Positions 41,242 to 50,504 of a stretch of 64,000 nucleotides of DNA are shown piece after piece. How positions within the stretch are numbered: the stretch's first letter is position 1; the number at the start of each line of letters is the position of its first letter. Position numbers and translations under genes: made by a program. The DNA lies in NCBI GenBank assembly GCA_937884605.1, contig CALGDM010000006.1, positions 124,001-188,000 on the forward strand, read 5' to 3'. The notes under the pieces were generated by a model, which was given only the letters and a program-made list of their open reading frames with translations, did no database searches and was not told the DNA's origin. This DNA is from an uncultured Spiribacter sp. (GTDB taxonomy: Bacteria > Pseudomonadota > Gammaproteobacteria > Nitrococcales > Nitrococcaceae).

Positions 41242-41979
41242 ATGCCTGATTTTGAACAGCTTCTGGTCATCCTCACCCTGGTGAGCGGTGTCATCTGGGT
41301 CGTTGATCGGTTTCGGCGACGCCGGCGTGCCGCCGATGCGCAGGTATCGTGGTGGTTTGATCTGGGCCGCTCACTGTTCCCGGTGATTCTCATCGTGTTG
41401 ATCATCCGCTCGTTTGTCATCGAGCCCTTTCGTATCCCCTCCGGGTCCATGCTCCCGACGCTGGAGGTGGGCGATTTCATCCTCGTCAACAAGTTCGGCT
41501 ATGGGCTGCGGCTGCCGGTGGTGCATGAGCTGATCGTGCCGGTCGGCGACCCCTCGCGCGGCGATGTCGCGGTGTTCCGCTATCCCGAGGATCCCTCGCA
41601 GGACTACATCAAGCGGATTGTCGGGCTGCCGGGAGACACCGTGGAATACGTCAACAAGCGCCTGATCATCAACGGCGAGCCGGTGGATGTGGAACGCCTC
41701 GGCGCCTGGCGCGGCGATGAGGCATTCAATCTGCTGCGCGAGCAGCTTGGCGGGGACTGGCATGAAATGCTGGTGCACCGCTCGCCCGACGAACGCCAGC
41801 TGTCCATGACCGTCCCCGAGGGCGAATACTTCGTGATGGGGGATAATCGCGATCGCAGCAGTGACAGTCGCTTCTGGGGCACGGTACCGAGGGATCATCT
41901 GGTCGGGCAGGCGTTTTTCGTGTGGCTCAGCTGGAACGGCGGGCCCAACTGGTCACGGATGGGGGATGTAATCGAGTAA
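41242..41979 (+). CDS. lepB: Signal peptidase I
   Basis: Cleaves signal peptides of secreted proteins at the periplasmic face. The 245-residue product has two N-terminal hydrophobic segments, the catalytic Ser in RIPSGSMLPTL, the catalytic Lys in DYIKRIVGLPGDTVEYVN and the conserved box GDNRDRSSDSRFWG. It is shorter than E. coli LepB (324), as in many gammaproteobacteria. The ribosome site is weak. It follows lepA at 22 bp, a usual pairing. Confidence 0.95.
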   Translation: MPDFEQLLVILTLVSGVIWVVDRFRRRRRAADAQVSWWFDLGRSLFPVILIVLIIRSFVIEPFRIPSGSMLPTLEVGDFILVNKFGYGLRLPVVHELIVPVGDPSRGDVAVFRYPEDPSQDYIKRIVGLPGDTVEYVNKRLIINGEPVDVERLGAWRGDEAFNLLREQLGGDWHEMLVHRSPDERQLSMTVPEGEYFVMGDNRDRSSDSRFWGTVPRDHLVGQAFFVWLSWNGGPNWSRMGDVIE

Positions 41980-41998
41980 TGGCAGGGAGCAGCTCAGG

Positions 41999-42694
41999 AT
42001 GACGCACCGCGCAGACCTCGTCGGCCAGCTGGGCCGGGCGTTCAATGATCCGTCGTTGCTCGATCAGGCGGTCACTCATCGCAGTGCCGCCGGCCCGAAC
42101 AACGAGCGTCTCGAGTTTCTGGGTGATGCGATCCTCAACTTCGTGATTGCCGCAGAGGTCTTCGAGCGCCGCCCCGAGCTGCATGAGGGCGAGCTGAGCC
42201 GGTTGCGAGCGGCGCTGGTCAACAAGAACGCATTGGCGGCGATTGCCCGGGGGATCGATCTGGGCGCCCATATCGTGCTGGGCAGTGGCGAACTCAAGAC
42301 CGGTGGCAGCCGCCGCGACTCCATCCTCGCGGACGGGCTCGAAGCGGTCATTGGTGCAGTCTATCTCGATGGCGGTTACGAGGCGGGGCGGCAGGTCGTC
42401 CTGCAGTTGTTCGAGGCGCATCTCAGTCGACTGCCCGATATGGAAGCGCTCAAAGACCCCAAGACCCGACTCCAGGAATATCTTCAGGCCCGACACCTTG
42501 AGCTGCCCACCTACGAGGTGGAGGCGATCAGCGGGCGGGCGCACCAGCAGACCTTCCGGGTCGGCTGTCGCTGCGAACCCCTTCAGCTGGTCGGGGAAGG
42601 CACGGCCGGCAATCGACGCCAGGCGGAACAGGCGGCCGCGGATGACCTGCTGGCCAGGATCGCCGCCGCCGAAACAGGACAAAACAATGAATGA
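41999..42694 (+). CDS. rnc: Ribonuclease III
   Basis: Double-strand-specific endoribonuclease for rRNA and mRNA processing. The 231-residue product has the RNase III signature NERLEFLGDAILNFVIAAEV and acidic residues at DGLEAVIGAVYLDGGYEAG, then a double-stranded RNA-binding domain (DPKTRLQEYLQARHLELPTY to NRRQAEQAAADDLL). Its end overlaps era by 8 bp, the usual rnc-era coupling. Confidence 0.97.
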   Translation: MTHRADLVGQLGRAFNDPSLLDQAVTHRSAAGPNNERLEFLGDAILNFVIAAEVFERRPELHEGELSRLRAALVNKNALAAIARGIDLGAHIVLGSGELKTGGSRRDSILADGLEAVIGAVYLDGGYEAGRQVVLQLFEAHLSRLPDMEALKDPKTRLQEYLQARHLELPTYEVEAISGRAHQQTFRVGCRCEPLQLVGEGTAGNRRQAEQAAADDLLARIAAAETGQNNE

Positions 42695-43607
42695 AACCGA
42701 ATCCGCGACCGACGCTGACTTTGTGTCTGGGTTTGTCGCACTGGTCGGCCGTCCCAATGTGGGCAAGTCGACACTGCTCAATGCCGTGCTGGGCCAGAAG
42801 GTCAGCATTGCCACCCGCAAGCCGCAGACCACCCGCCACCGCATTCTGGGCATTCACCAGCGCGATGATGCACAGATTGTCTACGTCGACACGCCCGGTC
42901 TGCACGAGGGCGGGCGGACTGCCATGAACCGCTACATGAACGAGGCCGCCGGCAGCGCGCTGGGCGATGTCGATGTGGTGGTTTTCATGATCGAGGCAGG
43001 GCGTTGGACCGACGCCGACGAGCGCGTGCTGCGGCGGCTGCAGACCGTCAAGGCGCCGGTGGTGGCGGTGATCAACAAGGCGGATCGGCTGCGGGACAAA
43101 AACCAGCTCCTGCCCGAAATCGAGGCGCTGTCCAAACGTTTCGAATTTGCGGCCGTGGTGCCGGTCTCGGCGCTCAAAAGCGATAAGCTCGATGCCCTGG
43201 AGAGCGCACTGATCGAGGCCCTGCCGCGCGGGCCGGCGCTGTTTCCCCGGGATCAGATCACCGACCGCGACGAGCGTTTCATGGCCACTGAGCTGATTCG
43301 CGAGCAGCTGACGCTGATGCTGGGTGACGAGCTGCCCTATGCGAGTACGGTTGAGATCGAGGCGTTCGAGCAGGAGGGGCAGCTGCGCCGCATTGCCGCC
43401 ATCATCTGGGTCGAGCGAGTCGGTCAGCGCCGTATTGTCATCGGCGAGGGCGGCGAACAGGCCAAGCGCATCGGTGCGGCGGCCCGCCTGCAGATGGAGC
43501 ACCTGCTGGGCGGCCGCGTCTATCTCAAGCTCTGGGTAAAGGTCCGCGAGGGTTGGTCCGATGACGCCCGCCTGCTCAAGTCGCTGGGTTACAGCGCCGA
43601 TCAATGA
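42687..43607 (+). CDS. era: GTPase Era
   Basis: A GTPase that binds 16S rRNA and helps mature the small ribosomal subunit. The 306-residue product has G1 GRPNVGKSTL, G3 DTPGLHEGG, G4 NKADRL, and a C-terminal KH domain with WVERVGQRRIVIGEGGEQAK. ATG 42687 lies within the rnc stop region, and the frame is open further upstream only inside rnc. It overlaps recO by 4 bp. Confidence 0.97.
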   Translation: MNETESATDADFVSGFVALVGRPNVGKSTLLNAVLGQKVSIATRKPQTTRHRILGIHQRDDAQIVYVDTPGLHEGGRTAMNRYMNEAAGSALGDVDVVVFMIEAGRWTDADERVLRRLQTVKAPVVAVINKADRLRDKNQLLPEIEALSKRFEFAAVVPVSALKSDKLDALESALIEALPRGPALFPRDQITDRDERFMATELIREQLTLMLGDELPYASTVEIEAFEQEGQLRRIAAIIWVERVGQRRIVIGEGGEQAKRIGAAARLQMEHLLGGRVYLKLWVKVREGWSDDARLLKSLGYSADQ

Positions 43608-44359
43608 CAACGACGCCGCGGGAGGCAACCCTGGAGCCAGGGTTTATCCTGCATACCCGGGCCTACCGTGACACCAGCCTGTTGCTGGAAGTGTTGAGCC
43701 GCAGCCACGGCCGTGTGGCGCTGGTGGCGCGCGGGGCCCGCGGCCGTAAGTCCCGGACGGCGGGGCTGCTGCAGCCGTTTCAGCCACTGGCGCTGTCCTG
43801 GCGCAGCCGTGGCGAAATGGGCACGCTGCGGCAGGTCGAGTCGGCGGGCCGACCGTTCATGCTCAAGGGTCGGCGTCTGGTCAGTGGGCTTTACATCAAT
43901 GAGCTGCTGCTGCGACTGCTTGGGCGTGAGGATCCGCATCCCGGCGTGTTTGAGCATTACCTCAACTGCCTCGAGGCGCTGTCCGAGGCGGTACCCGAGG
44001 CAGTAGCGCTGCGCGGCTTCGAGCGCGACCTTCTGGGGCTGCTCGGGTACGGCCTGCCGCTGTCGCGCGACACCGAGGATGCGCCGCTGGTCGCGTCGCG
44101 GTGGTATCGTTACGATCCCGCTCATGGGGCAATACCCGTGGTGGGTCCGGATGCACCCGGTCGGACGGTCAGCGGTGAGACGCTGCTTGGCCTGGCCCGG
44201 CCGATGCTTACCGAGGCGACGGCGCGGGCCAGCCGCGAGCTGATGCGTGCCGCGCTCGCCCCGCATATTGGCAACCGTCCACTGAAAACCCGCGAACTCT
44301 ACGGTCGCACCACAGCCAGGGGAGATCCCGATCATGGCCCATCATCAGGGCAGTCTTGA
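43604..44359 (+). CDS. recO: DNA repair protein RecO
   Basis: RecO anneals DNA and loads RecA with RecR (also in this window). The 251-residue product has the N-terminal OB fold ([39 protein letters not shown]) and the helical RecO_C domain starting [17 protein letters not shown]. No zinc-binding cysteines are evident, as in E. coli RecO. It overlaps era by 4 bp and pdxJ by 26 bp, indicating coupled translation. Confidence 0.94.
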   Translation: MTTTPREATLEPGFILHTRAYRDTSLLLEVLSRSHGRVALVARGARGRKSRTAGLLQPFQPLALSWRSRGEMGTLRQVESAGRPFMLKGRRLVSGLYINELLLRLLGREDPHPGVFEHYLNCLEALSEAVPEAVALRGFERDLLGLLGYGLPLSRDTEDAPLVASRWYRYDPAHGAIPVVGPDAPGRTVSGETLLGLARPMLTEATARASRELMRAALAPHIGNRPLKTRELYGRTTARGDPDHGPSSGQS

Positions 44360-45083
44360 GCCGCTGCTCGGCGTCAATGTCGATCATGTCGCAACGCTGC
44401 GGCGCAAGCGCGGTACCCGCTACCCGGATCCGGTTCATGCCGCCCAGGTGGCTGAGCAGGCCGGTGCGGACGCCATTACAGTCCACCTTCGTGAAGACCG
44501 GCGGCACGTCACCGATCGCGATGTCGAGATCCTCGCACAGACGCTGCAGACCCGGATGAACCTTGAAATGGCGGTCACTGATGAAATGCTTGCCATTGGC
44601 CAGCGCATACGGGCGACGGATTGCTGTCTGGTGCCTGAACGCCGCGAGGAGCTGACCACCGAAGGCGGTCTGGATGTGGCGTCCGATCCATCGCGCTGCG
44701 CCCAGGCCTGTCAGGCCCTTACCGAGGCGGGATCGCGGGTGTCACTGTTTATCGACCCCGAGCCGGCGCAGCTGCATGCCGCCGTCGAGGTCGGGGCGCC
44801 GGTGGTGGAGCTGCATACCGGGGCATTCGCCGATGCCCGCAGCGATGGCGAGATCCATGCCCAGTTCCAGCGGGTTCGCGAGGCGGCGAGCCTGGGCGCG
44901 TCGCTGGGTCTGCAGGTCAACGCCGGCCACGGCCTGCACTATCACAACGTGGCGCCGATTGCCGCGCTGCCCGAAATTACCGAGCTCAACATCGGTCACG
45001 CCATCATCGCCCATGCGATCTTTGCTGGCCTGGATGGGGCAGTGCGCGAGATGAAGCGCCTCATCCGCGAGGCGCGCCATTGA
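44334..45083 (+). CDS. pdxJ: Pyridoxine 5'-phosphate synthase
   Basis: Condenses 1-deoxyxylulose 5-phosphate and aminoacetone 3-phosphate to pyridoxine phosphate in vitamin B6 synthesis. The 249-residue TIM-barrel protein has [46 protein letters not shown] and [10 protein letters not shown], all conserved around the active site. The first residues MAHHQGS are extra compared with E. coli PdxJ, and the true start could be slightly later. It overlaps acpS by 4 bp. Confidence 0.96.
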   Translation: MAHHQGSLEPLLGVNVDHVATLRRKRGTRYPDPVHAAQVAEQAGADAITVHLREDRRHVTDRDVEILAQTLQTRMNLEMAVTDEMLAIGQRIRATDCCLVPERREELTTEGGLDVASDPSRCAQACQALTEAGSRVSLFIDPEPAQLHAAVEVGAPVVELHTGAFADARSDGEIHAQFQRVREAASLGASLGLQVNAGHGLHYHNVAPIAALPEITELNIGHAIIAHAIFAGLDGAVREMKRLIREARH

Positions 45084-45472
45084 GCATTGTCGGGATCGGC
45101 ACCGATCTGGTTGAAATCGATCGGCTCGCAGCGCTCCAGCAACGCTATGCCGTGCGATTTACCGAGCGGCTTCTGGCTCCCGCCGAGCAGGCGGGCTATC
45201 AGGCCTCGGCGCATTGCGACCGCAAGGCCGCGGCGTTTCTGGCCCGCCGATTCGCCGCCAAGGAGGCCGCCGCCAAGGCCCTTGGCTGCGGTATCGGGGC
45301 GCAGGCCCGGCTGACCGAGCTGGTGGTCACCCACACCACCGCCGGGGCGCCATGCCTTACGATGACCGGTGCCGCACGCCGCCAGGCCGATCGCCTGGGT
45401 GTGCGGTGCGCGCATCTAAGCATCAGCGACGAGCGCGATCACGCGCTCGCCTTTGTCATCCTCGAGCGCTAA
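45080..45472 (+). CDS. acpS: Holo-[acyl carrier protein] synthase
   Basis: Transfers 4'-phosphopantetheine from CoA to apo-acyl carrier protein. The 130-residue product has the magnesium site [12 protein letters not shown] and the [18 protein letters not shown] signature with the conserved KEA. TTG-type start at 45080 within the pdxJ end (TTGAGC). Last gene of the lepA-acpS run. Its TAA shares CTAA with the stop of the convergent oxidoreductase. Confidence 0.95.
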   Translation: MSIVGIGTDLVEIDRLAALQQRYAVRFTERLLAPAEQAGYQASAHCDRKAAAFLARRFAAKEAAAKALGCGIGAQARLTELVVTHTTAGAPCLTMTGAARRQADRLGVRCAHLSISDERDHALAFVILER

Positions 45473-48400
45473 CGGGCCTCGGCCTCGGGCAGCACCTGCT
45501 CGAGCCACTGCGAGTTGAGCCGATCGCTCAGGCGGTTCTGCTGCTGGCGCGCCGAGAGGTTATCCAGATCAATCCAGGTCAGCGGTTGATCCTGCCCGGC
45601 GCAGGAGAACACTGGCCGGGTGCGCTCGCCGGTCTCGGGGTCGATCTGCCACTGCAGGCACTGCGCGCAGACGCCCTGCATCATGCACTGCATGGGGCTG
45701 CCGACGGTCCCGAAGGCATCACATCCCTCGGCCACACGATTGACCAATTCGCCGCGGACCGCCTGCTGAAAGCCCTTGAGCAGGCCCGTACCGCCCATGA
45801 CCATGATGCGGTCGACATCCGACAACGGAATGCCGCCTTCCGCAGGGCCGATCTCGCCGTCATCGTAGCGCTTGACCACGTCGATCATATCGGTCGCCTG
45901 AAGGCTGACATCCTGGGGCCGGCGCGGCTCGATGGTGTCCTCGCGGGCGGTGCACCAGATGATCTGGTCGGCACCGGCCTCAAGCTCGTCCTGATGGTCG
46001 ACATCGCCGGCACCGCCAAACGCTGCGACATACAGCACCCGGTTGCCGGCCGCTCGCAGAGCGGCGCCGATATCGAGCATGACCGCGGCGCCCCAGCGGC
46101 CCGCCACCACCATGATGGTGCGCCCCGTGGGCATGTCGGTTGGGGCGCCGGTGGGGCCCATGAGCACCAGCGGGTCACCGGGGCGCAGGCGGCCGACCAG
46201 GCGCGGACCCGCTCCCCACTGCAGCACCATCAGTCGAATGCAGTCGTCCTTGACCCCGGTGCCCGACACCGTGATCAGCGGAATCTGCAGCCGCGTGTTG
46301 TCGACCACGGGCGAGAGTGATTCGAAGGTCTGGAGCCGATAGAACTGGCCGGCCCGGAAGTTCCGGGCCGCCATGGGGGCTTTTACCCAGACCTCGACCA
46401 TTGCCGGGTTGTCGTTTTTGACCTCGACCACCCGAGCGGTCAACAGGTCATCCATCCGTGTCAGGAAATCGGTGTGGGCCTCGTCACTGCCGGGGACCTC
46501 GTGAGCCATGGAGGCCATGACGTAGGGATAGGTCCGCATGCCCGAGGCGATCGCCTTGACCACACTGCCGTGGAATGCCGGATGGGTGTCGCCGATGAAC
46601 GTCACCCGGCGTCCGCCCTCCTGGTAGGAGGTGAAGGGTCCAAAGACCCGGGACTTGGCATGCTCGGCGTCGGCCACCGGTTCCAGCCCCTGATCGGTGG
46701 GCGTATGGGCAAGAAAGTGGTTGCCCTCGAGTCGGAAGGTATCCGTGTGTTCCCGCTCGTAGATGGTGTTGGGTACGGTGCCGGCGGCGATGAAAATCGC
46801 CCGCGCGGGCAGCCGCCGCTCGGCGCCAGTTGGCGCCCACTTGCCATCGCGCCGGTCGAGCTCGCGGCAGACCAGCGAACTGACATGCTGATACTCATCC
46901 ACCTCGGCATGCAGCGGCTCGAGGCCCTGCGCGTAGTACAGGCCTTCCTCGGTGGCCTTGATGACCTCCTCGTGATTGCGCACGTACGCGGGCGAGTCGG
47001 TCATGCCCTTGCGATAGGCAACGGTGACACCGCCCCAGGACCGGATTAGCGGGTTGAAGTCGGGCTCGCGATCCTCGCGCGCGGCATGCTCGCGCTCGGC
47101 CCGAATGGCTCGGCCATGGGTGAGAAACTCCTCGAGCGTGGCCTGATCCTCCTCGTTCATGCCGGCGGTGACCGCCGACTCGCCGAGACGCTCCGAGAGC
47201 CGCTCGTAGCGCTCGAGGATTTTCTCGACCTGCTTGACGTAGTAGGCCTGCACCTCGGTGGCGGTATCCACCCCGGTCAGGCCGCCGCCGACCACCACCG
47301 CCGGCAGCCGCACCTGCAGGCTGGCCAGACTGGATGCCTTGGCCGCCCCGGTCAGCTGCAGGGCCATCAGAAAGTCGCTGGCCTGTCGCATGCCGCGGGC
47401 CAGGCTGTTGCCCATGTGCACCACCCGCGGCAGGCCGGCACCGGTGGCGTTGACGACATGATCAAACCCGAGCGCCCAGGCATCCTCGAGCGTGACGGTG
47501 CCACCCAGCCGGGCGCCCCCATAGACCCTGAAATTGTGGCGCCGGGCCAGCGTCAGGTAGATGAGCTTGAGGAAGTTCTTGTCCCAGCGCACGGTGATGC
47601 CGTACTCCGCGACCCCGCCAAAGCCCATCAGGATGCGCTCATCCAGATCTTCCTGCAGATCCGCCCAGCGCGGCACCGGGGCCTCGAGCAGCGAGGCCGG
47701 CAGCGGCTCGATCTTGAGCCCGTCGACGCCCACGACGGCAGTGCCGTTCATGGTCAGGTGATGGGCCATCGTAAAGCCCGCCGGACCCATGCCAGCCACC
47801 AGCACCCGGCGATTGTTGTCGGGCTGCTGAATGAACTGCTCGCGACGCAGCGGATTCCAGCGCGTGAGCAGATGGTAGAGCTCCACCCCCCAGGTCAGAT
47901 CAAGGCTGTCGCTGAGTACGCGGGTCTCGATCTCCGGAATGTTGACGGGGTCCTGCTTTTGATAGATGCAGCCCTTCATGCAGTCGTTGCAGATGCGATG
48001 CCCGGTCGCCGGCACCATCGGGTTGTCCACCATCACCATGGCCAGCGCGGCAAGGTTATAGCCATCCCGCCGCAGGACGTGCATTTCGGAGATCTTTTCC
48101 TCGAGCGGACAGCCGGTCAGCGTGACGCCCAGCGGATCCTCCTTGAAGCCCAGCTCGGGTTGGGTCTTCTTTTCGGGGAAGCCCTTCGAGCAGAAATCGC
48201 CTTCGTGTTCATGACAGTAGATGCAGTAGTGGATTTCGCTTTGCACATGGCGGGAATCCATGCGGTAGTCGGTCAACGAGAACCCATCCCGGGCCCGGCG
48301 TCGCGAGGGTTGCGCCTGCAGCCGCTCGACGCCATCCACCTCGACACGCTCCGCCGGGACGCGGTCGAAGTGATCGACCCGTTCGGGCAGCTTGAAGCTT

Positions 48401-48957
48401 GCCCACCCACGAACCCGCGCCTGTCCGGCCGGCGTCTGGCGGGCCAGCTTGCACCAGGCGGTCAGCGTTTCGATGGCTTCGGCATTGGCGCTTTCGTCTT
48501 CGAGCAGTGCCATGCCGAACTCGGCGATGGCGCGCTCCTCGTCATTGCCGGCGACATACCCGAGGCTTGCCCGCACGGCGGCATCCAGCTGTTCGAATGA
48601 GTGCTCCACCGGGCGCCGATGGCGTTTGACGCGGCGCTGCACAAACGCCTGCTTGAACTGCATGACCACGTCGTCGGCCAGAATCGATTCGCGCAGCCCG
48701 TGCAGCTCGGACTCGATGCCGAACAGCCGGCCGATGAACGCCTCCACGTAGGGGCCGAGCTCAATAAGCAGTTCGCTGTTCTCGGTGCCGGGCAGATCGG
48801 TGTCGCGGCCGCGATAGTCCCGCAGCCGCGCGGCGAGGGCCGGCGCTGCGGTGTCGAGCTCGTCGAGGAATGCCGCGTCAACGCGGGCGAGGCCTTGCGG
48901 GGTCTGCAGGGCAGTAAAATCAAGGCCAAAACGGCCCAGGCTCAGGTCAAGATCCAT
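45469..48957 (-). CDS. Fused GltD-like / ferredoxin-NADP reductase-like oxidoreductase (Nfn-like)
   Basis: A 1162-residue flavin/Fe-S protein. Residues 1-230 match nothing I recognise. Residues about 240-335 are a GltD-type [4Fe-4S] region (Cys245, Cys248, Cys256; Cys323, Cys326, Cys330). From about 383 a FAD/NAD(P) domain begins, with G389-M-G-P-A-G394 and the second motif VVGGGLTGVDTATEV. From about 850 an FNR-like half has the FAD-binding barrel (RAPMAARNFRAGQFYRLQTF-like segment), PTGAPTDMPTGRTIMVVAGR and a C-terminal [2Fe-2S] site (Cys1091, Cys1097, Cys1100, Cys1119), as in PyrK/NfnA. So it combines what are two subunits in Nfn transhydrogenase. Partner, substrate and bifurcation are unknown. 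ATG 48957 has GGAAG upstream. Confidence 0.8.
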   Translation of the reverse strand: MDLDLSLGRFGLDFTALQTPQGLARVDAAFLDELDTAAPALAARLRDYRGRDTDLPGTENSELLIELGPYVEAFIGRLFGIESELHGLRESILADDVVMQFKQAFVQRRVKRHRRPVEHSFEQLDAAVRASLGYVAGNDEERAIAEFGMALLEDESANAEAIETLTAWCKLARQTPAGQARVRGWASFKLPERVDHFDRVPAERVEVDGVERLQAQPSRRRARDGFSLTDYRMDSRHVQSEIHYCIYCHEHEGDFCSKGFPEKKTQPELGFKEDPLGVTLTGCPLEEKISEMHVLRRDGYNLAALAMVMVDNPMVPATGHRICNDCMKGCIYQKQDPVNIPEIETRVLSDSLDLTWGVELYHLLTRWNPLRREQFIQQPDNNRRVLVAGMGPAGFTMAHHLTMNGTAVVGVDGLKIEPLPASLLEAPVPRWADLQEDLDERILMGFGGVAEYGITVRWDKNFLKLIYLTLARRHNFRVYGGARLGGTVTLEDAWALGFDHVVNATGAGLPRVVHMGNSLARGMRQASDFLMALQLTGAAKASSLASLQVRLPAVVVGGGLTGVDTATEVQAYYVKQVEKILERYERLSERLGESAVTAGMNEEDQATLEEFLTHGRAIRAEREHAAREDREPDFNPLIRSWGGVTVAYRKGMTDSPAYVRNHEEVIKATEEGLYYAQGLEPLHAEVDEYQHVSSLVCRELDRRDGKWAPTGAERRLPARAIFIAAGTVPNTIYEREHTDTFRLEGNHFLAHTPTDQGLEPVADAEHAKSRVFGPFTSYQEGGRRVTFIGDTHPAFHGSVVKAIASGMRTYPYVMASMAHEVPGSDEAHTDFLTRMDDLLTARVVEVKNDNPAMVEVWVKAPMAARNFRAGQFYRLQTFESLSPVVDNTRLQIPLITVSGTGVKDDCIRLMVLQWGAGPRLVGRLRPGDPLVLMGPTGAPTDMPTGRTIMVVAGRWGAAVMLDIGAALRAAGNRVLYVAAFGGAGDVDHQDELEAGADQIIWCTAREDTIEPRRPQDVSLQATDMIDVVKRYDDGEIGPAEGGIPLSDVDRIMVMGGTGLLKGFQQAVRGELVNRVAEGCDAFGTVGSPMQCMMQGVCAQCLQWQIDPETGERTRPVFSCAGQDQPLTWIDLDNLSARQQQNRLSDRLNSQWLEQVLPEAEAR

Positions 48958-49035
48958 AAACTTCCAGGACAGGCGTGGATTATCCGCGCATGATGCGCCC
49001 AGCGACCCGGCGCAACAAGCCAGCTGAAATGGGGT

Positions 49036-50388
49036 TTAACTGCCCTCGTCGTGGCCTTCGACCCGGGCGATGAGCGTGCCCTCGCCAAGGCGCGCCCGTA
49101 TCGCCTCGCCGACGGCGACATCGGCCGCGCGGTGAACCACCGCATCACCGTCCCGCGGTTGGACGATGGCATAGCCCCTCGCCAGCGTGCCCAGCGGGCT
49201 GAGGCTGTCGAGGGTGCGGGCGTGGGCCTCGACACGGGTTCGCTCGCGCGCGATGTGCTCACGCACGCCGCGGTCGAGTCGCCGCAGGCCCTGATCGACG
49301 GTGTCACTGAGCCGCCGGATCCGGGGGGTCGGATTCTGGGCCTGCAGGCGTTGGTGGATACGCCCAACCTGCCGCGAACGTTCCCTCGTCCGTGCGCTGA
49401 TGGCACGCCTGAGTCGCTGGTCGAGTTCATCGAGCCGCTGAGCGCGATCACGCAGCCGTCGGCCGGGATGCTGCGCGCCCAGCCGGCGGCGCAACCGATC
49501 AATACGCTCGCGGCGCTCACCCAGAATCCGCGCCAGGCTTTTATCGAGCCGTATCTGTTCCTGCTGCAGGCGGCGCGCCAGTGCCTCACCGTCGGGCGAA
49601 AGTCGTTCGGCCGCCGCCGATGGCGTCGCGGCCCGTTCGTCCGCCACCAGATCGGCGATCGTTACGTCCACCTCGTGGCCCACGGCACTGACGACCGGCA
49701 GGCTGCAGGCATGAATGGCGCGAGCGACGGCCTCGTCATTGAATGCCTGCAGGTCTTCCAGCGAGCCGCCGCCCCGGCCGACGATCAGCGCATCCACCTC
49801 CTGACGCTGATCGGCGCGCTGGATGGCCTCGACAATGGCTGGCGTGGCCTGAGCGCCCTGAACCGCCACCGGGTAGATGAGGATCGGCAACCCGGGAAAT
49901 CGCCGGCGCAGAACGCTGACGATGTCGCGAATCGCAGCGCCGGTCGGCGAGGTGACGACGCCGATGCGCCGGGGCAGGGTTGGCAGCGCCTGCTTGTGCG
50001 CCGGATCGAACAGGCCCTCGCCGTCGAGACGCGCCTTGAGCGCGGCGAACGCGCGCTGCAGGGCGCCGTCACCGGCCGGTTCGAGGTGCTCGGCAATCAG
50101 CTGGTATTCGCCCCGCGGGGCGTAGAGACCGATGCGAGCGCGCAGGCGCACCTGGTCACCATTGGCCGGCGTCGTGCGCAGCCGCATGGCTCGATTGCGA
50201 AACAGCGCACAGCGCACCTGCGCATCGGCATCCTTGAGGGTGAAATACAGATGCCCCGAGCGGGGCCGTGCGAGGTTGGATATTTCGCCTTCGACCCACA
50301 TCAGCGGCAGGGCCTGCTCGAGCACGGCCCGAACGGTCTGGTTGAGCTCGGAGACGGTGTAGACGTGACGGGCGTCGGGGCTATCCAT
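49036..50388 (-). CDS. xseA: Exodeoxyribonuclease VII large subunit
   Basis: With XseB degrades single-stranded DNA. The 450-residue product begins YTVSELNQTVRAVLEQALPL, has the N-terminal OB fold (WVEGEISNLARPRSGHLYFT), the catalytic domain (RIGVVTSPTGAAIRDIVSVL, VGRGGGSLEDLQAFNDE, VVSAVGHEVDVTIADLVAD) and a long Arg-rich coiled coil (about 270-380). I start at ATG 50388; an open frame extends 13 codons further upstream. It diverges from guaB, and this neighbourhood is common in gammaproteobacteria. xseB is not in the window. Confidence 0.95.
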   Translation of the reverse strand: MDSPDARHVYTVSELNQTVRAVLEQALPLMWVEGEISNLARPRSGHLYFTLKDADAQVRCALFRNRAMRLRTTPANGDQVRLRARIGLYAPRGEYQLIAEHLEPAGDGALQRAFAALKARLDGEGLFDPAHKQALPTLPRRIGVVTSPTGAAIRDIVSVLRRRFPGLPILIYPVAVQGAQATPAIVEAIQRADQRQEVDALIVGRGGGSLEDLQAFNDEAVARAIHACSLPVVSAVGHEVDVTIADLVADERAATPSAAAERLSPDGEALARRLQQEQIRLDKSLARILGERRERIDRLRRRLGAQHPGRRLRDRAQRLDELDQRLRRAISARTRERSRQVGRIHQRLQAQNPTPRIRRLSDTVDQGLRRLDRGVREHIARERTRVEAHARTLDSLSPLGTLARGYAIVQPRDGDAVVHRAADVAVGEAIRARLGEGTLIARVEGHDEGS

Positions 50389-50439
50389 GCACCGAGCGTA
50401 GCAGCTCATGGCCTGAATGCCAGACACGCGGATTTGACA

Positions 50440-50469
50440 TTGGCGTTCAGGGGGGAGGCGGCTTATAAT
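50440..50469 (+). promoter_or_regulatory. Sigma-70 promoter of guaBA
   Basis: TTGGCG (50440-50445), 18-bp spacer, then a perfect TATAAT (50464-50469). A better-looking TTGACA at 50434 would leave a 24-bp spacer. The predicted start is near 50476, giving a leader of about 30 nt before guaB. Confidence 0.75.
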
Positions 50470-50504
50470 AGACGGTTACCATCGCGCCAGAAGAGGACGT
50501 CACC

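Noticed and set aside
47086-48600. 504-codon plus-strand frame opposite the large oxidoreductase
   Set aside because: Low-complexity antisense product; the minus strand has intact Fe-S and flavin motifs.
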